Shown piece after piece: positions 8,855 through 16,957 of a stretch of DNA of 33,595 nucleotides (the first letter of the stretch is position 1; each line of letters opens with the position of its first letter). The stretch lies in contig NZ_CDRZ01000280.1 of assembly GCF_000946815.1 (NCBI RefSeq), positions 1 to 33,595 of the forward strand. The letters run 5' to 3'. The translations under genes and the position numbers were made by a program. The DNA is from Syntrophaceticus schinkii. GTDB taxonomy: Bacteria > Bacillota > DSM-12270 > Thermacetogeniales > Thermacetogeniaceae. The notes below the pieces were generated by a model. That model was not told where the DNA came from and did no database searches. It saw only the letters and a list, made by a program, of their open reading frames with translations.

Positions 8855-8897
8855 ATTGTATTTACCAAAGATTAAGGAATTATTAATCAAAGGTTAT
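8855..8897 (-). promoter_or_regulatory. Candidate short Pho-box promoter of pstS-1/pstCA
   Basis: On the minus strand three hexamers with 11-base period, ATAACC (8897), TTAATA (8886) and TTAATC (8875), are followed after 9 bases by TACAAT (8860-8855) as -10. The last hexamer and -10 spacing is the same as at 13156-13230 and 23528-23602. The upstream pair of hexamers found there is not clear here. Confidence 0.55.
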
Positions 8898-9063
8898 TCT
8901 TCTATAAATAAAAATCGCATCACAAAGGACTTAACCCACCTGATGCCCGATTGAACTTGTAACTTGTCCTGGAAATTGGCACCACTCATCCCTCACTAAA
9001 AAAGCGTTAATCTTAATAACGATATAACGATGTAAAATATTCTGGACACCCTTGCACTATTAC

Positions 9064-9097
9064 CAAATAAAAAATGAGCCTGGTAACTTTTTACCAG
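9064..9097 (-). terminator. Rho-independent terminator after phoU
   Basis: CTGGTAA/TTACCAG form a perfect 7-base stem with a 4-base loop, followed on the minus strand by GCTCATTTTTTATTT. It lies 35 bases after the phoU stop and separates phoP-phoR-pstB-phoU from pstS-pstC-pstA. Confidence 0.8.
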
Positions 9098-9132
9098 ACC
9101 CAACCATGTCTTAATAATAAATAAGCAGCCAT

Positions 9133-9789
9133 TTAAAGGTTAAGTTCTTTGCGCTCACCCTTAACCATATAGTAAACCGACTCACCCACATTTGTGGCAT
9201 GATCGGCAATCCGCTCCAGATATCTCGCAACAAAAAGAAGCTGTGCAGCCTGTTTGATGGTATGGGGGTCCTCCATCATGAAAACCAAAAGCTCCCGGAA
9301 AACCTGGTTATAAAGATCATCCACTTCATGGTCATAGTCGATCAAGCAGAGTACCATCTCTGGTTCCTCCTGAACATAAGCATCCAAACTGATTCTCGTC
9401 ATCTTCTGGGTGATCTCCATCATCCGGGGGACATCGATCAGCGGCTTGAGCAGTGTCTGCCCAGAAATCCGCAGAGTTACCTTGGCAATATCGACAGCCA
9501 GATCTGCCATCCGCTCCAGGTCGGTGATAATCTTGATGGCCGTAGTAATCACGCGCAGATCCCGTGCCATAGGCTGTTGCAGAGCAAGAAGGCTTATACA
9601 GCAGTCTTCAATCTCCAGCATCAAATCATCAATGGCATCATCCCCGTCAACCACCTTCTGGGCCAATTCATCATCCCGCTGTTTAAGTGATTTCACAGCA
9701 TGATAAATTGCTTCTTCTACCATAGTGCCCATCTTCAAAACATCTTCTTTCAGCACAGCAAGCTGTTCACTATAGGATTTTCTAGCCAC
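9133..9789 (-). CDS. phoU: Phosphate transport/signalling regulator PhoU
   Basis: 218 residues from a GTG at 9789, which has an AAAGGGGGAAAGG site upstream and gives the usual PhoU length. A longer open frame reaching 9891 would overlap pstB and lacks homology, so it is not used. Two PhoU repeats are visible, with the metal/acidic motifs EIEDCCISLLALQQPMARDL and TDLERMADLAVDIAK in the first half and the matching LLFVARYLERIADHATNVGE in the second. PhoU links Pst transport to PhoR activity, damping the Pho response when phosphate is plentiful. It lies 19 bases after pstB, in one operon, and a terminator follows. Confidence 0.95.
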   Translation of the reverse strand: MARKSYSEQLAVLKEDVLKMGTMVEEAIYHAVKSLKQRDDELAQKVVDGDDAIDDLMLEIEDCCISLLALQQPMARDLRVITTAIKIITDLERMADLAVDIAKVTLRISGQTLLKPLIDVPRMMEITQKMTRISLDAYVQEEPEMVLCLIDYDHEVDDLYNQVFRELLVFMMEDPHTIKQAAQLLFVARYLERIADHATNVGESVYYMVKGERKELNL

Positions 9790-9808
9790 AGGCCTTTCCC
9801 CCTTTCTT

Positions 9809-10564
9809 TTAGCCGAAACGGCCGGTAATGTAGTCCTCGGTCTCCTTCCTGGAGGGGTTGGTAAAAAGCTTATCGGTTTCACTGAACTCAATCAGGGACC
9901 CATCCAGCAGAAATGCAGTGTTTTGAGAGATCCTTGCCGCCTGCTGCATATTATGCGTGACAACAACAATAGTATAATCTTTTTTCAGCTCATCAATAAG
10001 ATCTTCCACCCTGGCGGTAGAGATTGGATCTAAGGCTGAGCAGGGTTCATCCATGAGCAATACCTCAGGTTCCACCGCTAGAGCCCTGGCGATGCAGAGA
10101 CGCTGCTGCTGGCCTCCTGATAGCTGGAAGGCAGATTTATGTAAACTGTCTTTGACCTCATCCCAGAGGGCAGCCTCATGCAAACTTTTTTCCACGATAT
10201 CATTGATAACCATCCTGTCCCGGGTGCCGTGGCGGCGTGGGCCATAAGCAACATTCTCATAAATTGACTTAGGAAAAGGATTCGGCCTTTGAAAAACCAT
10301 TCCCACCCGTTTGCGCAGCTCTACCACATCCAGTCCATTGCTGTATATATCACCCCCATCCAGCAAAATAGAACCTTCAATTTTCGCCCCTTGAATAAGA
10401 TCGTTCATCCTGTTTAATGTTCTAAGCAAACTGGACTTACCGCACCCGGAAGGTCCAATCAAGGATGTCACCTGGTGAGAAGCAATATTCAAATTAATAT
10501 TTTTCAGTACCTGGTTGGAACCATAATACAGATTCAGGTTGCGAATCTCAAACTTGTTCTCCAT
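9809..10564 (-). CDS. pstB: Phosphate ABC transporter ATPase PstB
   Basis: 251 residues from ATG 10564 ([15 protein letters not shown]). The open frame runs further upstream, but this start fits the family length and has GGGGGTGCAGGAAG before it. Walker A is GPSGCGKSS followed by [11 protein letters not shown], the Q-loop follows ([16 protein letters not shown], typical of PstB), the signature is LSGGQQQRL, and Walker B is [13 protein letters not shown], with the switch His in VVTHNMQQ. It powers phosphate uptake through PstC/PstA. It is placed between phoR and phoU rather than next to pstCA. The start lies within the frame-corrected end of phoR, a 17-base overlap. Confidence 0.97.
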   Translation of the reverse strand: MENKFEIRNLNLYYGSNQVLKNINLNIASHQVTSLIGPSGCGKSSLLRTLNRMNDLIQGAKIEGSILLDGGDIYSNGLDVVELRKRVGMVFQRPNPFPKSIYENVAYGPRRHGTRDRMVINDIVEKSLHEAALWDEVKDSLHKSAFQLSGGQQQRLCIARALAVEPEVLLMDEPCSALDPISTARVEDLIDELKKDYTIVVVTHNMQQAARISQNTAFLLDGSLIEFSETDKLFTNPSRKETEDYITGRFG

Positions 10565-11943
10565 GTCTTCCTGCACCCCCTGTCTTGTCTGCGGGCAACG
10601 AAAAATAAAAACTGGAGCCCCTGCCAGGTTCACTCTCGGCCCAAACGCGGCCACCGTGGGCACTGACAATGTGTTTGACAATGGCCAGCCCCAAACCCGT
10701 TCCCCCCCAACTTCCTGCTCCTAGTTTTATCTACACGATAAAAACGCTCAAAAACACGGCTCAGGTCTTCAGCCGGGATACCGATCCCGCTATCCTTTAC
10801 AACTACAACAACCTCTTCCTGGCCAGGCAGCAGACTGATCATTACTTGGCCACCCTCAGGTGTGTATTTCAAACTGTTGTCCATTAAATTTTCCAAACTC
10901 TGCCGGATCATATCGGAATCCGCCTGCACTATCACAGGCTGCTTCGGAAGTTCCGCTTTTAGAGAAAGACGCTTTTTCCGGAAGCGAGGCTCTAGCAGAT
11001 CAATGATCTTTTTGATTTCTGAGGTCAGATCCAGGGGTATAAGCTGTGGTTCCACATCCCGAAACTCAATGCGGGAAAGCTCCAGAAGATCATTAACAAG
11101 CCTGCTCAGGCGATCCGCCTCCTCATTGATGATGTTCACAAACTCCTCTGCAGAACGGTGGTTGTAGAGAGCACCATCAAGAAGTGTTTCTGCAAAACCC
11201 TTGATTGAGGTCACCGGGGTTTTCAGCTCATGGGAAACATTGGCCACAAACTCAGCCCGCACCCTTTCCAATCGTCTGATTCTGGTAAGGTCATAGAGCA
11301 CTACTACCACACCGGACCTTTTTTCCCCCTCCCCCAAGACAGGGGCGGCAGTTGCTTCGAGAATGCGTTCTTCAGGGTAAAATAGGGAGATTTCCGCACT
11401 CTGTATCTGCCACTCGCTGAAAACCATAGAAATCAAACTGCTCAAAGAATAGTTCTGGAGGGCTTCTACCTGTGATTTGCCCAGGATATCCCGGAGAAGA
11501 ATACCCAGGGTTTCCTCTGCGGCAGGGTTAACCAAAACCACCTGTCCGCTGCTGTTTACCAGCAGCACACCACTTTCCATATTGACAAGAATGGCCTCCA
11601 GTCTGGCCTTGCTCTCTTCCAGAGCGCTGACAGTTTCCCTGATCTTATCGGAAAAGTCGTTCAGGGAGCGCGCTACCTCCCCCAGTTCATCCTGATTCCG
11701 GTATTTGACACGGGCATTCCAGTTGCCCTGGGCAAGCTGCCGCACCACCCGGGCAAATTCCCCCAGCGGGCGGGTAATCACCTGCACCAGCAGAAGCACC
11801 AAAGCCGTGCTTATAACAATAGCAAAGAACAGTGCTGCCAGGATTTGTTCTGTATTGCCGTAAGGCAAAGAGCGATAAAAAACAAGTCCTAAAAACAACA
11901 CCACAGCCCCCAGGATAATAAGAAACCCCAGGGTCAGTCTAAT
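10548..11943 (-). pseudogene. phoR: Phosphate sensor histidine kinase PhoR, frameshifted near the C-terminus
   Basis: A membrane sensor kinase: two N-terminal helices with only a short loop between them (LPYGNTEQ), HAMP (TRPLGEFARVV to LNDFSDKI), a PAS domain (ILVNMESGVLLVNSSGQVV), the H-box FVANVSHELKTPVTSIKGF, the N-box and the G1 box DSGIGIP. At a run of seven Gs (plus 10702-10708) the frame leaves the family: [12 protein letters not shown] instead of [21 protein letters not shown]. Dropping one G restores the G2 box and a normal end at 10548. As given, the protein lacks the last ATP-lid glycines. The start is uncertain: the GTG at 11904 would cut the first helix, while an ATT at 11943 with AGGATC before it keeps it and overlaps the phoP stop. 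Confidence 0.85.
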
Positions 11944-12650
11944 GGTGATCCTGTTAAACCATCTGGTTGTTGAAACTTGTAACCCACCCCCCTTACAGTC
12001 TTAATATATACGGGACTGCCGGGATCGATCTCGATCTTCTCCCTCAGGTGCCTGATATGAACATCTACCACCCGGGTATCCCCGTAATAATCATAATCCC
12101 AAACCCTCTCTAAGATATGTTCTCTACTCAACACAAGCCCCGCATTCCGGCAGAGAAAAAGAAGCAGCTCAAATTCTCTGGGGGTCAATTCAACATCCTT
12201 GCCCCCACGCTGGACTTCATACTTCCCTGGATAGATAACCATGTCGCCAAAAGTCAAGGGCCCCTCCTCACTGGGCTTTCGCTGATCTGTACGGCGCAGT
12301 ATCGCCTTCACCCGAGCAACCAATTCCCGGGGGCTGAACGGCTTGGTCAGGTAATCATCTGCTCCCAGCTCCAGCCCCAGAACTTTATCGATCTCCTCAT
12401 CCTTGGCGGTCAACATTAATATTGGAGTTAAAATCTTCTCCTGACGCAGCAGACGGCAGAGAGCAAATCCGTCCATCTCCGGCATCATGATATCCAGAAC
12501 AATCAGATCCGGTTTTTCTTGCCGGATAATTTCCCAGGCCTCCCGCCCATCCACAGCAGCTAGAGTATCAAAGCCCTCCTTCTGCAAATTATATGAAACA
12601 AGCTTCACAATAGCTTCTTCATCGTCTACTACAAGAATCCTGGGAGACAT
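11934..12650 (-). CDS. phoP: OmpR-family response regulator PhoP
   Basis: 238 residues: a receiver domain with acidic pair D9/D10, phosphoacceptor D53 (LIVLDIMMPEMDG) and the conserved Lys in MLTAKDEE, then a winged-helix output domain (LTPREFELLLFLCRNAG, and VVDVHIRHLREKIEIDPGSPVYIKTVRGVGYKF). ATG 12650 has AAGGAGGT six bases upstream. Directly followed by the phoR-like kinase and pstB-phoU, so it is the PhoP of the phosphate-starvation response. Phosphorylated PhoP binds TTAACA-type direct repeats; such repeats lie upstream at 13171-13230, before the remnant gene that precedes phoP, which suggests autoregulation. Confidence 0.93.
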   Translation of the reverse strand: MSPRILVVDDEEAIVKLVSYNLQKEGFDTLAAVDGREAWEIIRQEKPDLIVLDIMMPEMDGFALCRLLRQEKILTPILMLTAKDEEIDKVLGLELGADDYLTKPFSPRELVARVKAILRRTDQRKPSEEGPLTFGDMVIYPGKYEVQRGGKDVELTPREFELLLFLCRNAGLVLSREHILERVWDYDYYGDTRVVDVHIRHLREKIEIDPGSPVYIKTVRGVGYKFQQPDGLTGSPLD

Positions 12651-12745
12651 GTCTACCTCCTTATGTTTCCCTTTTCTCTCCTAATTCAATTTCTATACAA
12701 ACAAATTTCATTATATTAACACCGTTATGTTGATCACCTTGGATA

Positions 12746-12957
12746 TTACTTACCAGTTAAGATTTTTTCCACAAAAGCAGACGGCAAATCCTCCTCCTGG
12801 ATAGCAATTGGAATTCTCATCTGACAAATGATATCAATAACTTCACCAGATCCCCCAGACAGTAAACCTGTTGTGCTCCCCGTTTTCGAGTATCTTCCTG
12901 CACAACCTGTAAAGCAAGGTGATTACCATGAATATCTGCTATTTTGCCAATTTTCAT
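12746..12957 (-). pseudogene. Truncated calcineurin-like metallophosphoesterase
   Basis: A strong AGGAGG site precedes ATG 12957. The start MKIGKIADIHGNHLALQVV and the following VYCLGDLV match the first two metal-binding motifs (DxHG and GDxV) of YfcE/MJ0936-type phosphoesterases. The frame then hits TGA, while a second frame continues GEVIDIICQMRIPIAI and ends with TAA at 12746. Relative to the family a few residues after GDLV are missing, the frame shifts, and the whole C-terminal half with the remaining His ligands is gone. It is a remnant, in first position behind a Pho-box promoter and 95 bases before phoP. Its place suggests it was once a Pho-controlled phosphatase. Confidence 0.75.
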
Positions 12958-13155
12958 TTATTTCCTCCTTATTTTATTATATCAAATTTAAAACCACTTC
13001 TATCAATGACCACCCAGGGTGGTTTTCCCGCGGCTTGCTCCAATCCGGTTTCTTGCTCAGTCCTGCTGCAACCCGATTCCCTCCTGCACCTGCGAGACAG
13101 TCATCGCAACTGCTCACCCAGATTGATTCTCACATGATTATTTAATTTCATTGTC

Positions 13156-13230
13156 ATTATAAATCTGGCAGGTTAACACTGCTTTAGAGTTATGTTAAAA
13201 AAGGTGACACTTTTATTAAGACAATGTTAA
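13156..13230 (-). promoter_or_regulatory. Pho-box promoter (PhoP binding site) driving the phoP operon
   Basis: On the minus strand five hexamers of TTAACA type start at 13230 (TTAACA), 13219 (TTAATA), 13198 (TTAACA), 13187 (CTAAAG) and 13176 (TTAACC): offsets 0, 11, 32, 43 and 54. A perfect TATAAT occupies 13161-13156, nine bases after the last hexamer. B. subtilis PhoP is known to bind TTAACA-like repeats with 5-base gaps just upstream of the -10. The layout repeats exactly at 23528-23602. Confidence 0.8.
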
Positions 13231-13238
13231 GCTGCCGA

Positions 13239-13635
13239 GATCATGGAGATCATGAGGACGGCTCGTGCTCTCTTTTCGAGCAATAAAACAGATCCTTTTC
13301 TAACGACCAACCATTTATCATCAAGTATTAGCAAGCCTCATCCCAGCTATCCGAGATATCTGCTCCCCATGCAGCAGTACAGGCAATAAACCAGTCTGCA
13401 CCTGATATTCTGAATATATCGGCGAAATTGGGAGATCAGGAGAACCGTCAGACTGTGTGACAACTCCCCAAATCACCAGTTCAGCAGCCATAAAGGAGAC
13501 ATGACTGAAATAGCAGGATAATTGGTGTCCCTTATCCCTAAAAACAACCGAAATTTGGTCATAAGTGGGGGGATGGAAAGAGGCAAAATGGTTTTTCACA
13601 CAGTCTGCCGTCCCCGTGATCTTCGTGATCTTTTT
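13239..13635. repeat. Imperfect inverted repeat enclosing about 350 bases
   Basis: GATCATGGAGATCATGAGG at about 13242-13260 (ending in ACGGC) is mirrored by GCCGTCCCCGTGATCTTCGT at about 13609-13628. Reverse-complemented, the right arm reads GATCACGAAGATCACGGGGA followed by CGGC. The interior holds a 115-codon minus-strand frame without a ribosome site or recognisable family. It may be a MITE-like element or two repeat copies in opposite orientation. Confidence 0.45.
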
Positions 13636-13753
13636 CAGGCAAACCACTTGTAATATTCTCCACCACACGTATAATATTTATTAACACGGGCAAAACGGTA
13701 GGTATTTGGATTTAAAATGTAGGACGGCAGGACGGCAGCATATAGGAGGATTT

Positions 13754-13867
13754 TTGTCAGCACTCCTAGGAGTGTATTGTTTTTTATATGACCAGCTGCG
13801 GCCGCCTGTTTCTGGAAGGGGGGAAGTAGACTGGTCTAATTTTTTCGATCCTGGAAGTACGGTATGA
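13754..13867 (+). CDS. Possible 37-residue leader peptide before the GHMP gene
   Basis: A TTG at 13754 follows AGGAGG at 13745-13750 and opens a 37-codon frame (MSALLGVYCFLYDQLRPP at the start) ending with TGA at 13865-13867, just before the ribosome site of the next gene at 13871-13879. The perfect palindrome CACTCCTAGGAGTG (13761-13774) lies inside it, followed by TATTGTTTTTT. The AGGAG of this ribosome site could instead pair with CTCCT of the palindrome, so a leader-peptide or attenuation role is possible. Nothing in the peptide is recognised, and it may equally be untranslated leader. Confidence 0.3.
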   Translation: MSALLGVYCFLYDQLRPPVSGRGEVDWSNFFDPGSTV

Positions 13868-13885
13868 CGGGAGAGGAGGATTTGT

Positions 13886-15106
13886 ATGCAAGCGAGTCAA
13901 GTTGCCCGGCACCCCCAAAAACAGAAGATCGAAATCCCAATCATCGGCGGCCCCTTTGACCGCCTGACCGCTGTTTTGGAGGAATTTGAGCCGGGTGAAC
14001 AGGGATTCATCATTCATCCCGAGCAGTGTGGAGTTAGCCCTCGCACTGTCTCACATGTGGTAGAGCGAGAGGTTGAGGTGATCGTTCCCGCACGCCTGCA
14101 CCTGGCGGTGCTAGACATGAACCGTTTCAGCATCGAACGGGTTGGGGGAGGGGGGATCGGGTTGGGGATCGGTGTTTACATGCGAGCCCGAGTCCGGTCC
14201 ACTAAAGAACCGGAAATCGTCGTTAATGGGGAACGCCCCTTGATTGCTCTGCACTTTGCCAGAGTGTTCAAAGAGATACTTCAGTACCCCGGAGGACTGG
14301 TAATTGAGCTGGATGACCATAAAAGACGCCATGTCGGCCTCGGCTCATCTTCAGGCACCATGTGTGCCGCCTGTATCGGCATCAATGAGGTTTTAGGGAG
14401 GCCCTTCAACAACCGGGAGCTGCGGCGCATCACAGGCTACAACGCCTGCGAAGAAAGCCCCAGCGGAAACGGCTATATCATCAGAACCTTTGAAACAGGA
14501 ATCGGTTCTATGGTAGGGATCAACGGCGGCCTTGTTGTGGGATCCGATGATGCGGAGCTGATCTACCGCGCACCACTGGAGGATACCAAGGTGATCATCC
14601 TGATCCCGGATGTGCCCAGCCTGGAGGATGAGTACACAGGAAAGGATACCGCAGCAGATGCTGAGGTAGGACTTCTACTGAGGCGTGCCCGCTGCCTTGA
14701 TGCACGGATGGGGAACCCCAAAGCTCATATGATCCTGCTGGATCTCCTTCCAGCGATAATAAAAGGTAATCTTGAGGCGATCGGTGAAGCCCTGCTGGAC
14801 ATTTCCTTTACCGGTTCTAAAAGAGCGGAATGTGAACAGCACGGGTTGTGCGGAGCGCCCATCTTCAATTACATCGGACTTTTTCGTGAAATGGGAGCAG
14901 AGGCAGCCGGGATGAGTTCTGTGGGCCCCACGGTTTTTGCTCTCACCAGGAAACCCCTGGTTTACAACCGCATCTTAAAATACCTGCATGATCAGGGTTT
15001 CCCCTCCAGCAGGATTATCGAAACAGAGGTGGACAATACCGGGGCACGGATCATTGAAAACAGCGAGGAGAGGAACTACCTTGATGAAGGATGGCTGCAA
15101 GGTTAA
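13886..15106 (+). CDS. Beta-ribofuranosylaminobenzene 5'-phosphate synthase-like GHMP-family protein
   Basis: 406 residues. ATG 13886 follows GAGAGGAGG by 6 to 8 bases. The first 65 residues are an extra N-terminal part. From VIVPARLHLAVLDMN onward it resembles MptG-type beta-RFAP synthases: RLHxxxxD, a Gly-rich VGGGGIGLGIGV, the GHMP glycine loop VGLGSSSGTMCAACIGINE, and near the end GMSSVGPTVFALTRK. MptG joins PRPP to 4-aminobenzoate (or 4-hydroxybenzoate) with loss of CO2 in methanopterin synthesis; related GHMP proteins are kinases. No other methanopterin genes are present in the window. The start of a plus-strand cluster with a TrpF-like isomerase overlapping by 23 bases. Family is fairly sure; substrate unknown. 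Confidence 0.8.
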   Translation: MQASQVARHPQKQKIEIPIIGGPFDRLTAVLEEFEPGEQGFIIHPEQCGVSPRTVSHVVEREVEVIVPARLHLAVLDMNRFSIERVGGGGIGLGIGVYMRARVRSTKEPEIVVNGERPLIALHFARVFKEILQYPGGLVIELDDHKRRHVGLGSSSGTMCAACIGINEVLGRPFNNRELRRITGYNACEESPSGNGYIIRTFETGIGSMVGINGGLVVGSDDAELIYRAPLEDTKVIILIPDVPSLEDEYTGKDTAADAEVGLLLRRARCLDARMGNPKAHMILLDLLPAIIKGNLEAIGEALLDISFTGSKRAECEQHGLCGAPIFNYIGLFREMGAEAAGMSSVGPTVFALTRKPLVYNRILKYLHDQGFPSSRIIETEVDNTGARIIENSEERNYLDEGWLQG

Positions 15107-15854
15107 AATCTGTGGAATCACCAATCTGGAAGACCGCGAGATGACAGCAGCGGCGGGAGCGGATTATTTCGGAGTAATCGTTGATGTCCCCTATTCACCA
15201 CGCACCTTGAACAGGGAAACCGCAGCCGGTTTACTGAAAGACGCCCCTCTTGACGGGGTGGCTCTCGTCTTCCAACAGGATCTGCAGCAGATAAAGCACC
15301 TTGTGGAATTCTGCCAACCACAGGCTGTCCAGCTGTTGAACCCTGTGCCGCTGGATTGGCTGCGGGAACTAAAAGGATCCTTTCCCGAAGTAAGCTGGTG
15401 GCAGTCGCTTTTCCTGCCCGCTGCAGGGATAGCCGCCCCGCACCTGAATATTGAAGAACTACGGCACACCTGCGAGACCGCCACCGGCCTTTGCAGTTGC
15501 CTCCCGCACCCGAATATAGAAGGACTGCGGCTGCAGATGCAGGAGTTAGCCACAGCCGGAGCAGATGCAGTAATCTTAGACACAGCTGTGAAAAGAGCGG
15601 GTAAAACGCGATTCGGTGGTACAGGGCAAACCTCGAACTGGGAGCTGGCCTGTTCATTGGTAGAAACATCTCCCCTGCCAGTCTTTTTGGCAGGGGGGAT
15701 CAAACCGTCAAATATTAAGGTGGCATTGGATGCAGTTCGTCCAGATGGAGTCGACCTCTGCTCAGGAGTAGAGGTCAGGCCAGGGCGCAAAGACCCCGCC
15801 AAACTGCGGGAACTGATTGATCTTGTACGGATATGGGAAAAGGAGAACAACTGA
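15084..15854 (+). CDS. TrpF-like (phosphoribosylanthranilate isomerase family) protein
   Basis: 256 residues from ATG 15084, which overlaps the end of the GHMP gene by 23 bases and has GAGGAGAGG upstream. It is a TIM barrel with TrpF landmarks: KVKICGITNLED with the catalytic-type Cys near residue 10, GADYFGVI, then ILDTAVKRAGKTRFGGTGQT with the catalytic-type Asp, and LAGGIKPSNIKVALDAVRPD and VDLCSGVEVRPGRKD at the phosphate site. TrpF isomerises an N-aryl phosphoribosylamine in tryptophan synthesis. It is longer than usual (about 205-220) because of a middle insertion containing a 66-base in-frame duplication at 15438-15530. No other trp genes lie nearby, and the neighbour attaches phosphoribose to an aromatic compound in its family, so a different aryl-riboside is a reasonable guess. 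Confidence 0.8.
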   Translation: MKDGCKVKICGITNLEDREMTAAAGADYFGVIVDVPYSPRTLNRETAAGLLKDAPLDGVALVFQQDLQQIKHLVEFCQPQAVQLLNPVPLDWLRELKGSFPEVSWWQSLFLPAAGIAAPHLNIEELRHTCETATGLCSCLPHPNIEGLRLQMQELATAGADAVILDTAVKRAGKTRFGGTGQTSNWELACSLVETSPLPVFLAGGIKPSNIKVALDAVRPDGVDLCSGVEVRPGRKDPAKLRELIDLVRIWEKENN

Positions 15855-15872
15855 GGAAAGGATGAAAGATAA

Positions 15873-16907
15873 ATGAAAGCAGCCATAGTACATGGCGCAA
15901 ATGACATTCGTCTTGAAGAGGTGCCACAGCCGGTTCCTGAACCGGGAGATATTGTAGTGCGTGTAAGGGCTTCAGGTATCTGTGCCACTGATGTGAAAAC
16001 ACTCCTTGGGCAGGGTCTGCCTAAAGATTTGCCTATTATTTTAGGACATGAAGTGGCCGGAGAGGTCTCTTCTTTAGGAAAGGGGGTGGAAGGCTTTGAG
16101 GTCGGCGACCGTGTGGCGGTCTACCCTATCGCTGTCTGTGGAGAGTGCGACTACTGCCTTGGTGACCGGCACAACCTCTGCCGCCACGAGTTTGGGCTTG
16201 CCCATGGGATCGATGGGGGATTTGCCGAGTATGTGCGCATCCCGCGTCAGATCATCAATATCGGAGGTGTTGTGAAACTTCCGCCTGAATTACCCTTTGA
16301 ACTGGCAGCACTGGCTGAACCCCTCTCCTGTGGCCTGGCAGCTCTGCGGGTAAACAAGGTAAAACAAGGTGATACTGTTGTTATCGTCGGAGCAGGTCCC
16401 ATGGGGACGATCCACCTGCTATTGGCTAAATGGCGTGGAGCCAAGGTTTTTATCATCGAGCAAAAAGTTAGCCGCCAGGAGTTCGCCAAAAACCTGGGGG
16501 CAGATGCGGTCATCGACCCCCATAGCCAGGATCCCCTGGAAGCAGTCATGAAACTGACCGGTGGGGATGGAGCAGAAGTGGTGATAACATCTTTGAGCGA
16601 TCCACAGGTGATCGAGGATTCCCTTCCCCTGGTGAAAAAGGGCGGTGTCTTCAATATCTTCGGCGGTCCACCCGCAGGCCACAAGATCAGAATCGACCCA
16701 CGCTTGCTCCACTACCGGGAGATCACCATCACAGGCAGCTTCGCCTCCACACCAGGGGACTTTCGAGAGGCTGTCTATCTGATCGGTTCCCAGGAGATCG
16801 ATGCCGCCCGTTTAATCACTGACCGCTTCAGCCTTGATAACATGCTGGAAGCAGTGGAAAGAGCCCGCAGCTTAGAGATGATCAAAGGAATAGTACTTAT
16901 GGGGTGA
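15873..16907 (+). CDS. Zinc-dependent medium-chain alcohol/polyol dehydrogenase
   Basis: 344 residues, the usual MDR length. Catalytic-zinc Cys is in ASGICATDVKT, with the ILGHEVAGEV segment giving His-Glu. Structural-zinc cysteines are in CGECDYCLGDRHNLC (Cys-x2-Cys-x2-Cys-x7-Cys). The Rossmann loop is VGAGPMGTIHLLLAK, followed by FIIEQ with an acidic residue suggesting NAD preference. It is closest in feel to L-threonine, sorbitol or galactitol-phosphate dehydrogenases. It starts 18 bases after the TrpF-like gene with AAAGGATGAAAG upstream, so same operon. A REP-like palindrome begins right at its stop. The substrate is not evident; within this cluster it presumably oxidises or reduces a sugar-derived hydroxyl. 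Confidence 0.9.
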   Translation: MKAAIVHGANDIRLEEVPQPVPEPGDIVVRVRASGICATDVKTLLGQGLPKDLPIILGHEVAGEVSSLGKGVEGFEVGDRVAVYPIAVCGECDYCLGDRHNLCRHEFGLAHGIDGGFAEYVRIPRQIINIGGVVKLPPELPFELAALAEPLSCGLAALRVNKVKQGDTVVIVGAGPMGTIHLLLAKWRGAKVFIIEQKVSRQEFAKNLGADAVIDPHSQDPLEAVMKLTGGDGAEVVITSLSDPQVIEDSLPLVKKGGVFNIFGGPPAGHKIRIDPRLLHYREITITGSFASTPGDFREAVYLIGSQEIDAARLITDRFSLDNMLEAVERARSLEMIKGIVLMG

Positions 16908-16944
16908 CAGAAATGCACCGGGGACGGTTCCTAGCGCATTTCTG
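16908..16944. repeat. REP-like palindrome at the dehydrogenase stop codon
   Basis: CAGAAATGC (16908-16916) and GCATTTCTG (16936-16944) form a perfect 9-base stem with a GGGGACGGTTCC loop region. The same GGGGACGGTTCC core with GCATTTCTG occurs at 28833-28864. It may stabilise the upstream message or partly terminate within the cluster. Confidence 0.7.
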
Positions 16945-16957
16945 CACCGGACGTGCG

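Noticed and set aside
9790-9891. Longer PhoU start at 9891
   Set aside because: The added 34 residues overlap pstB, have no PhoU similarity and lack a ribosome site; GTG 9789 has a strong site and gives the normal length.
13321-13668. 115-codon minus-strand frame as a gene
   Set aside because: It has no convincing ribosome site, lies inside an inverted-repeat region and matches no family I know.
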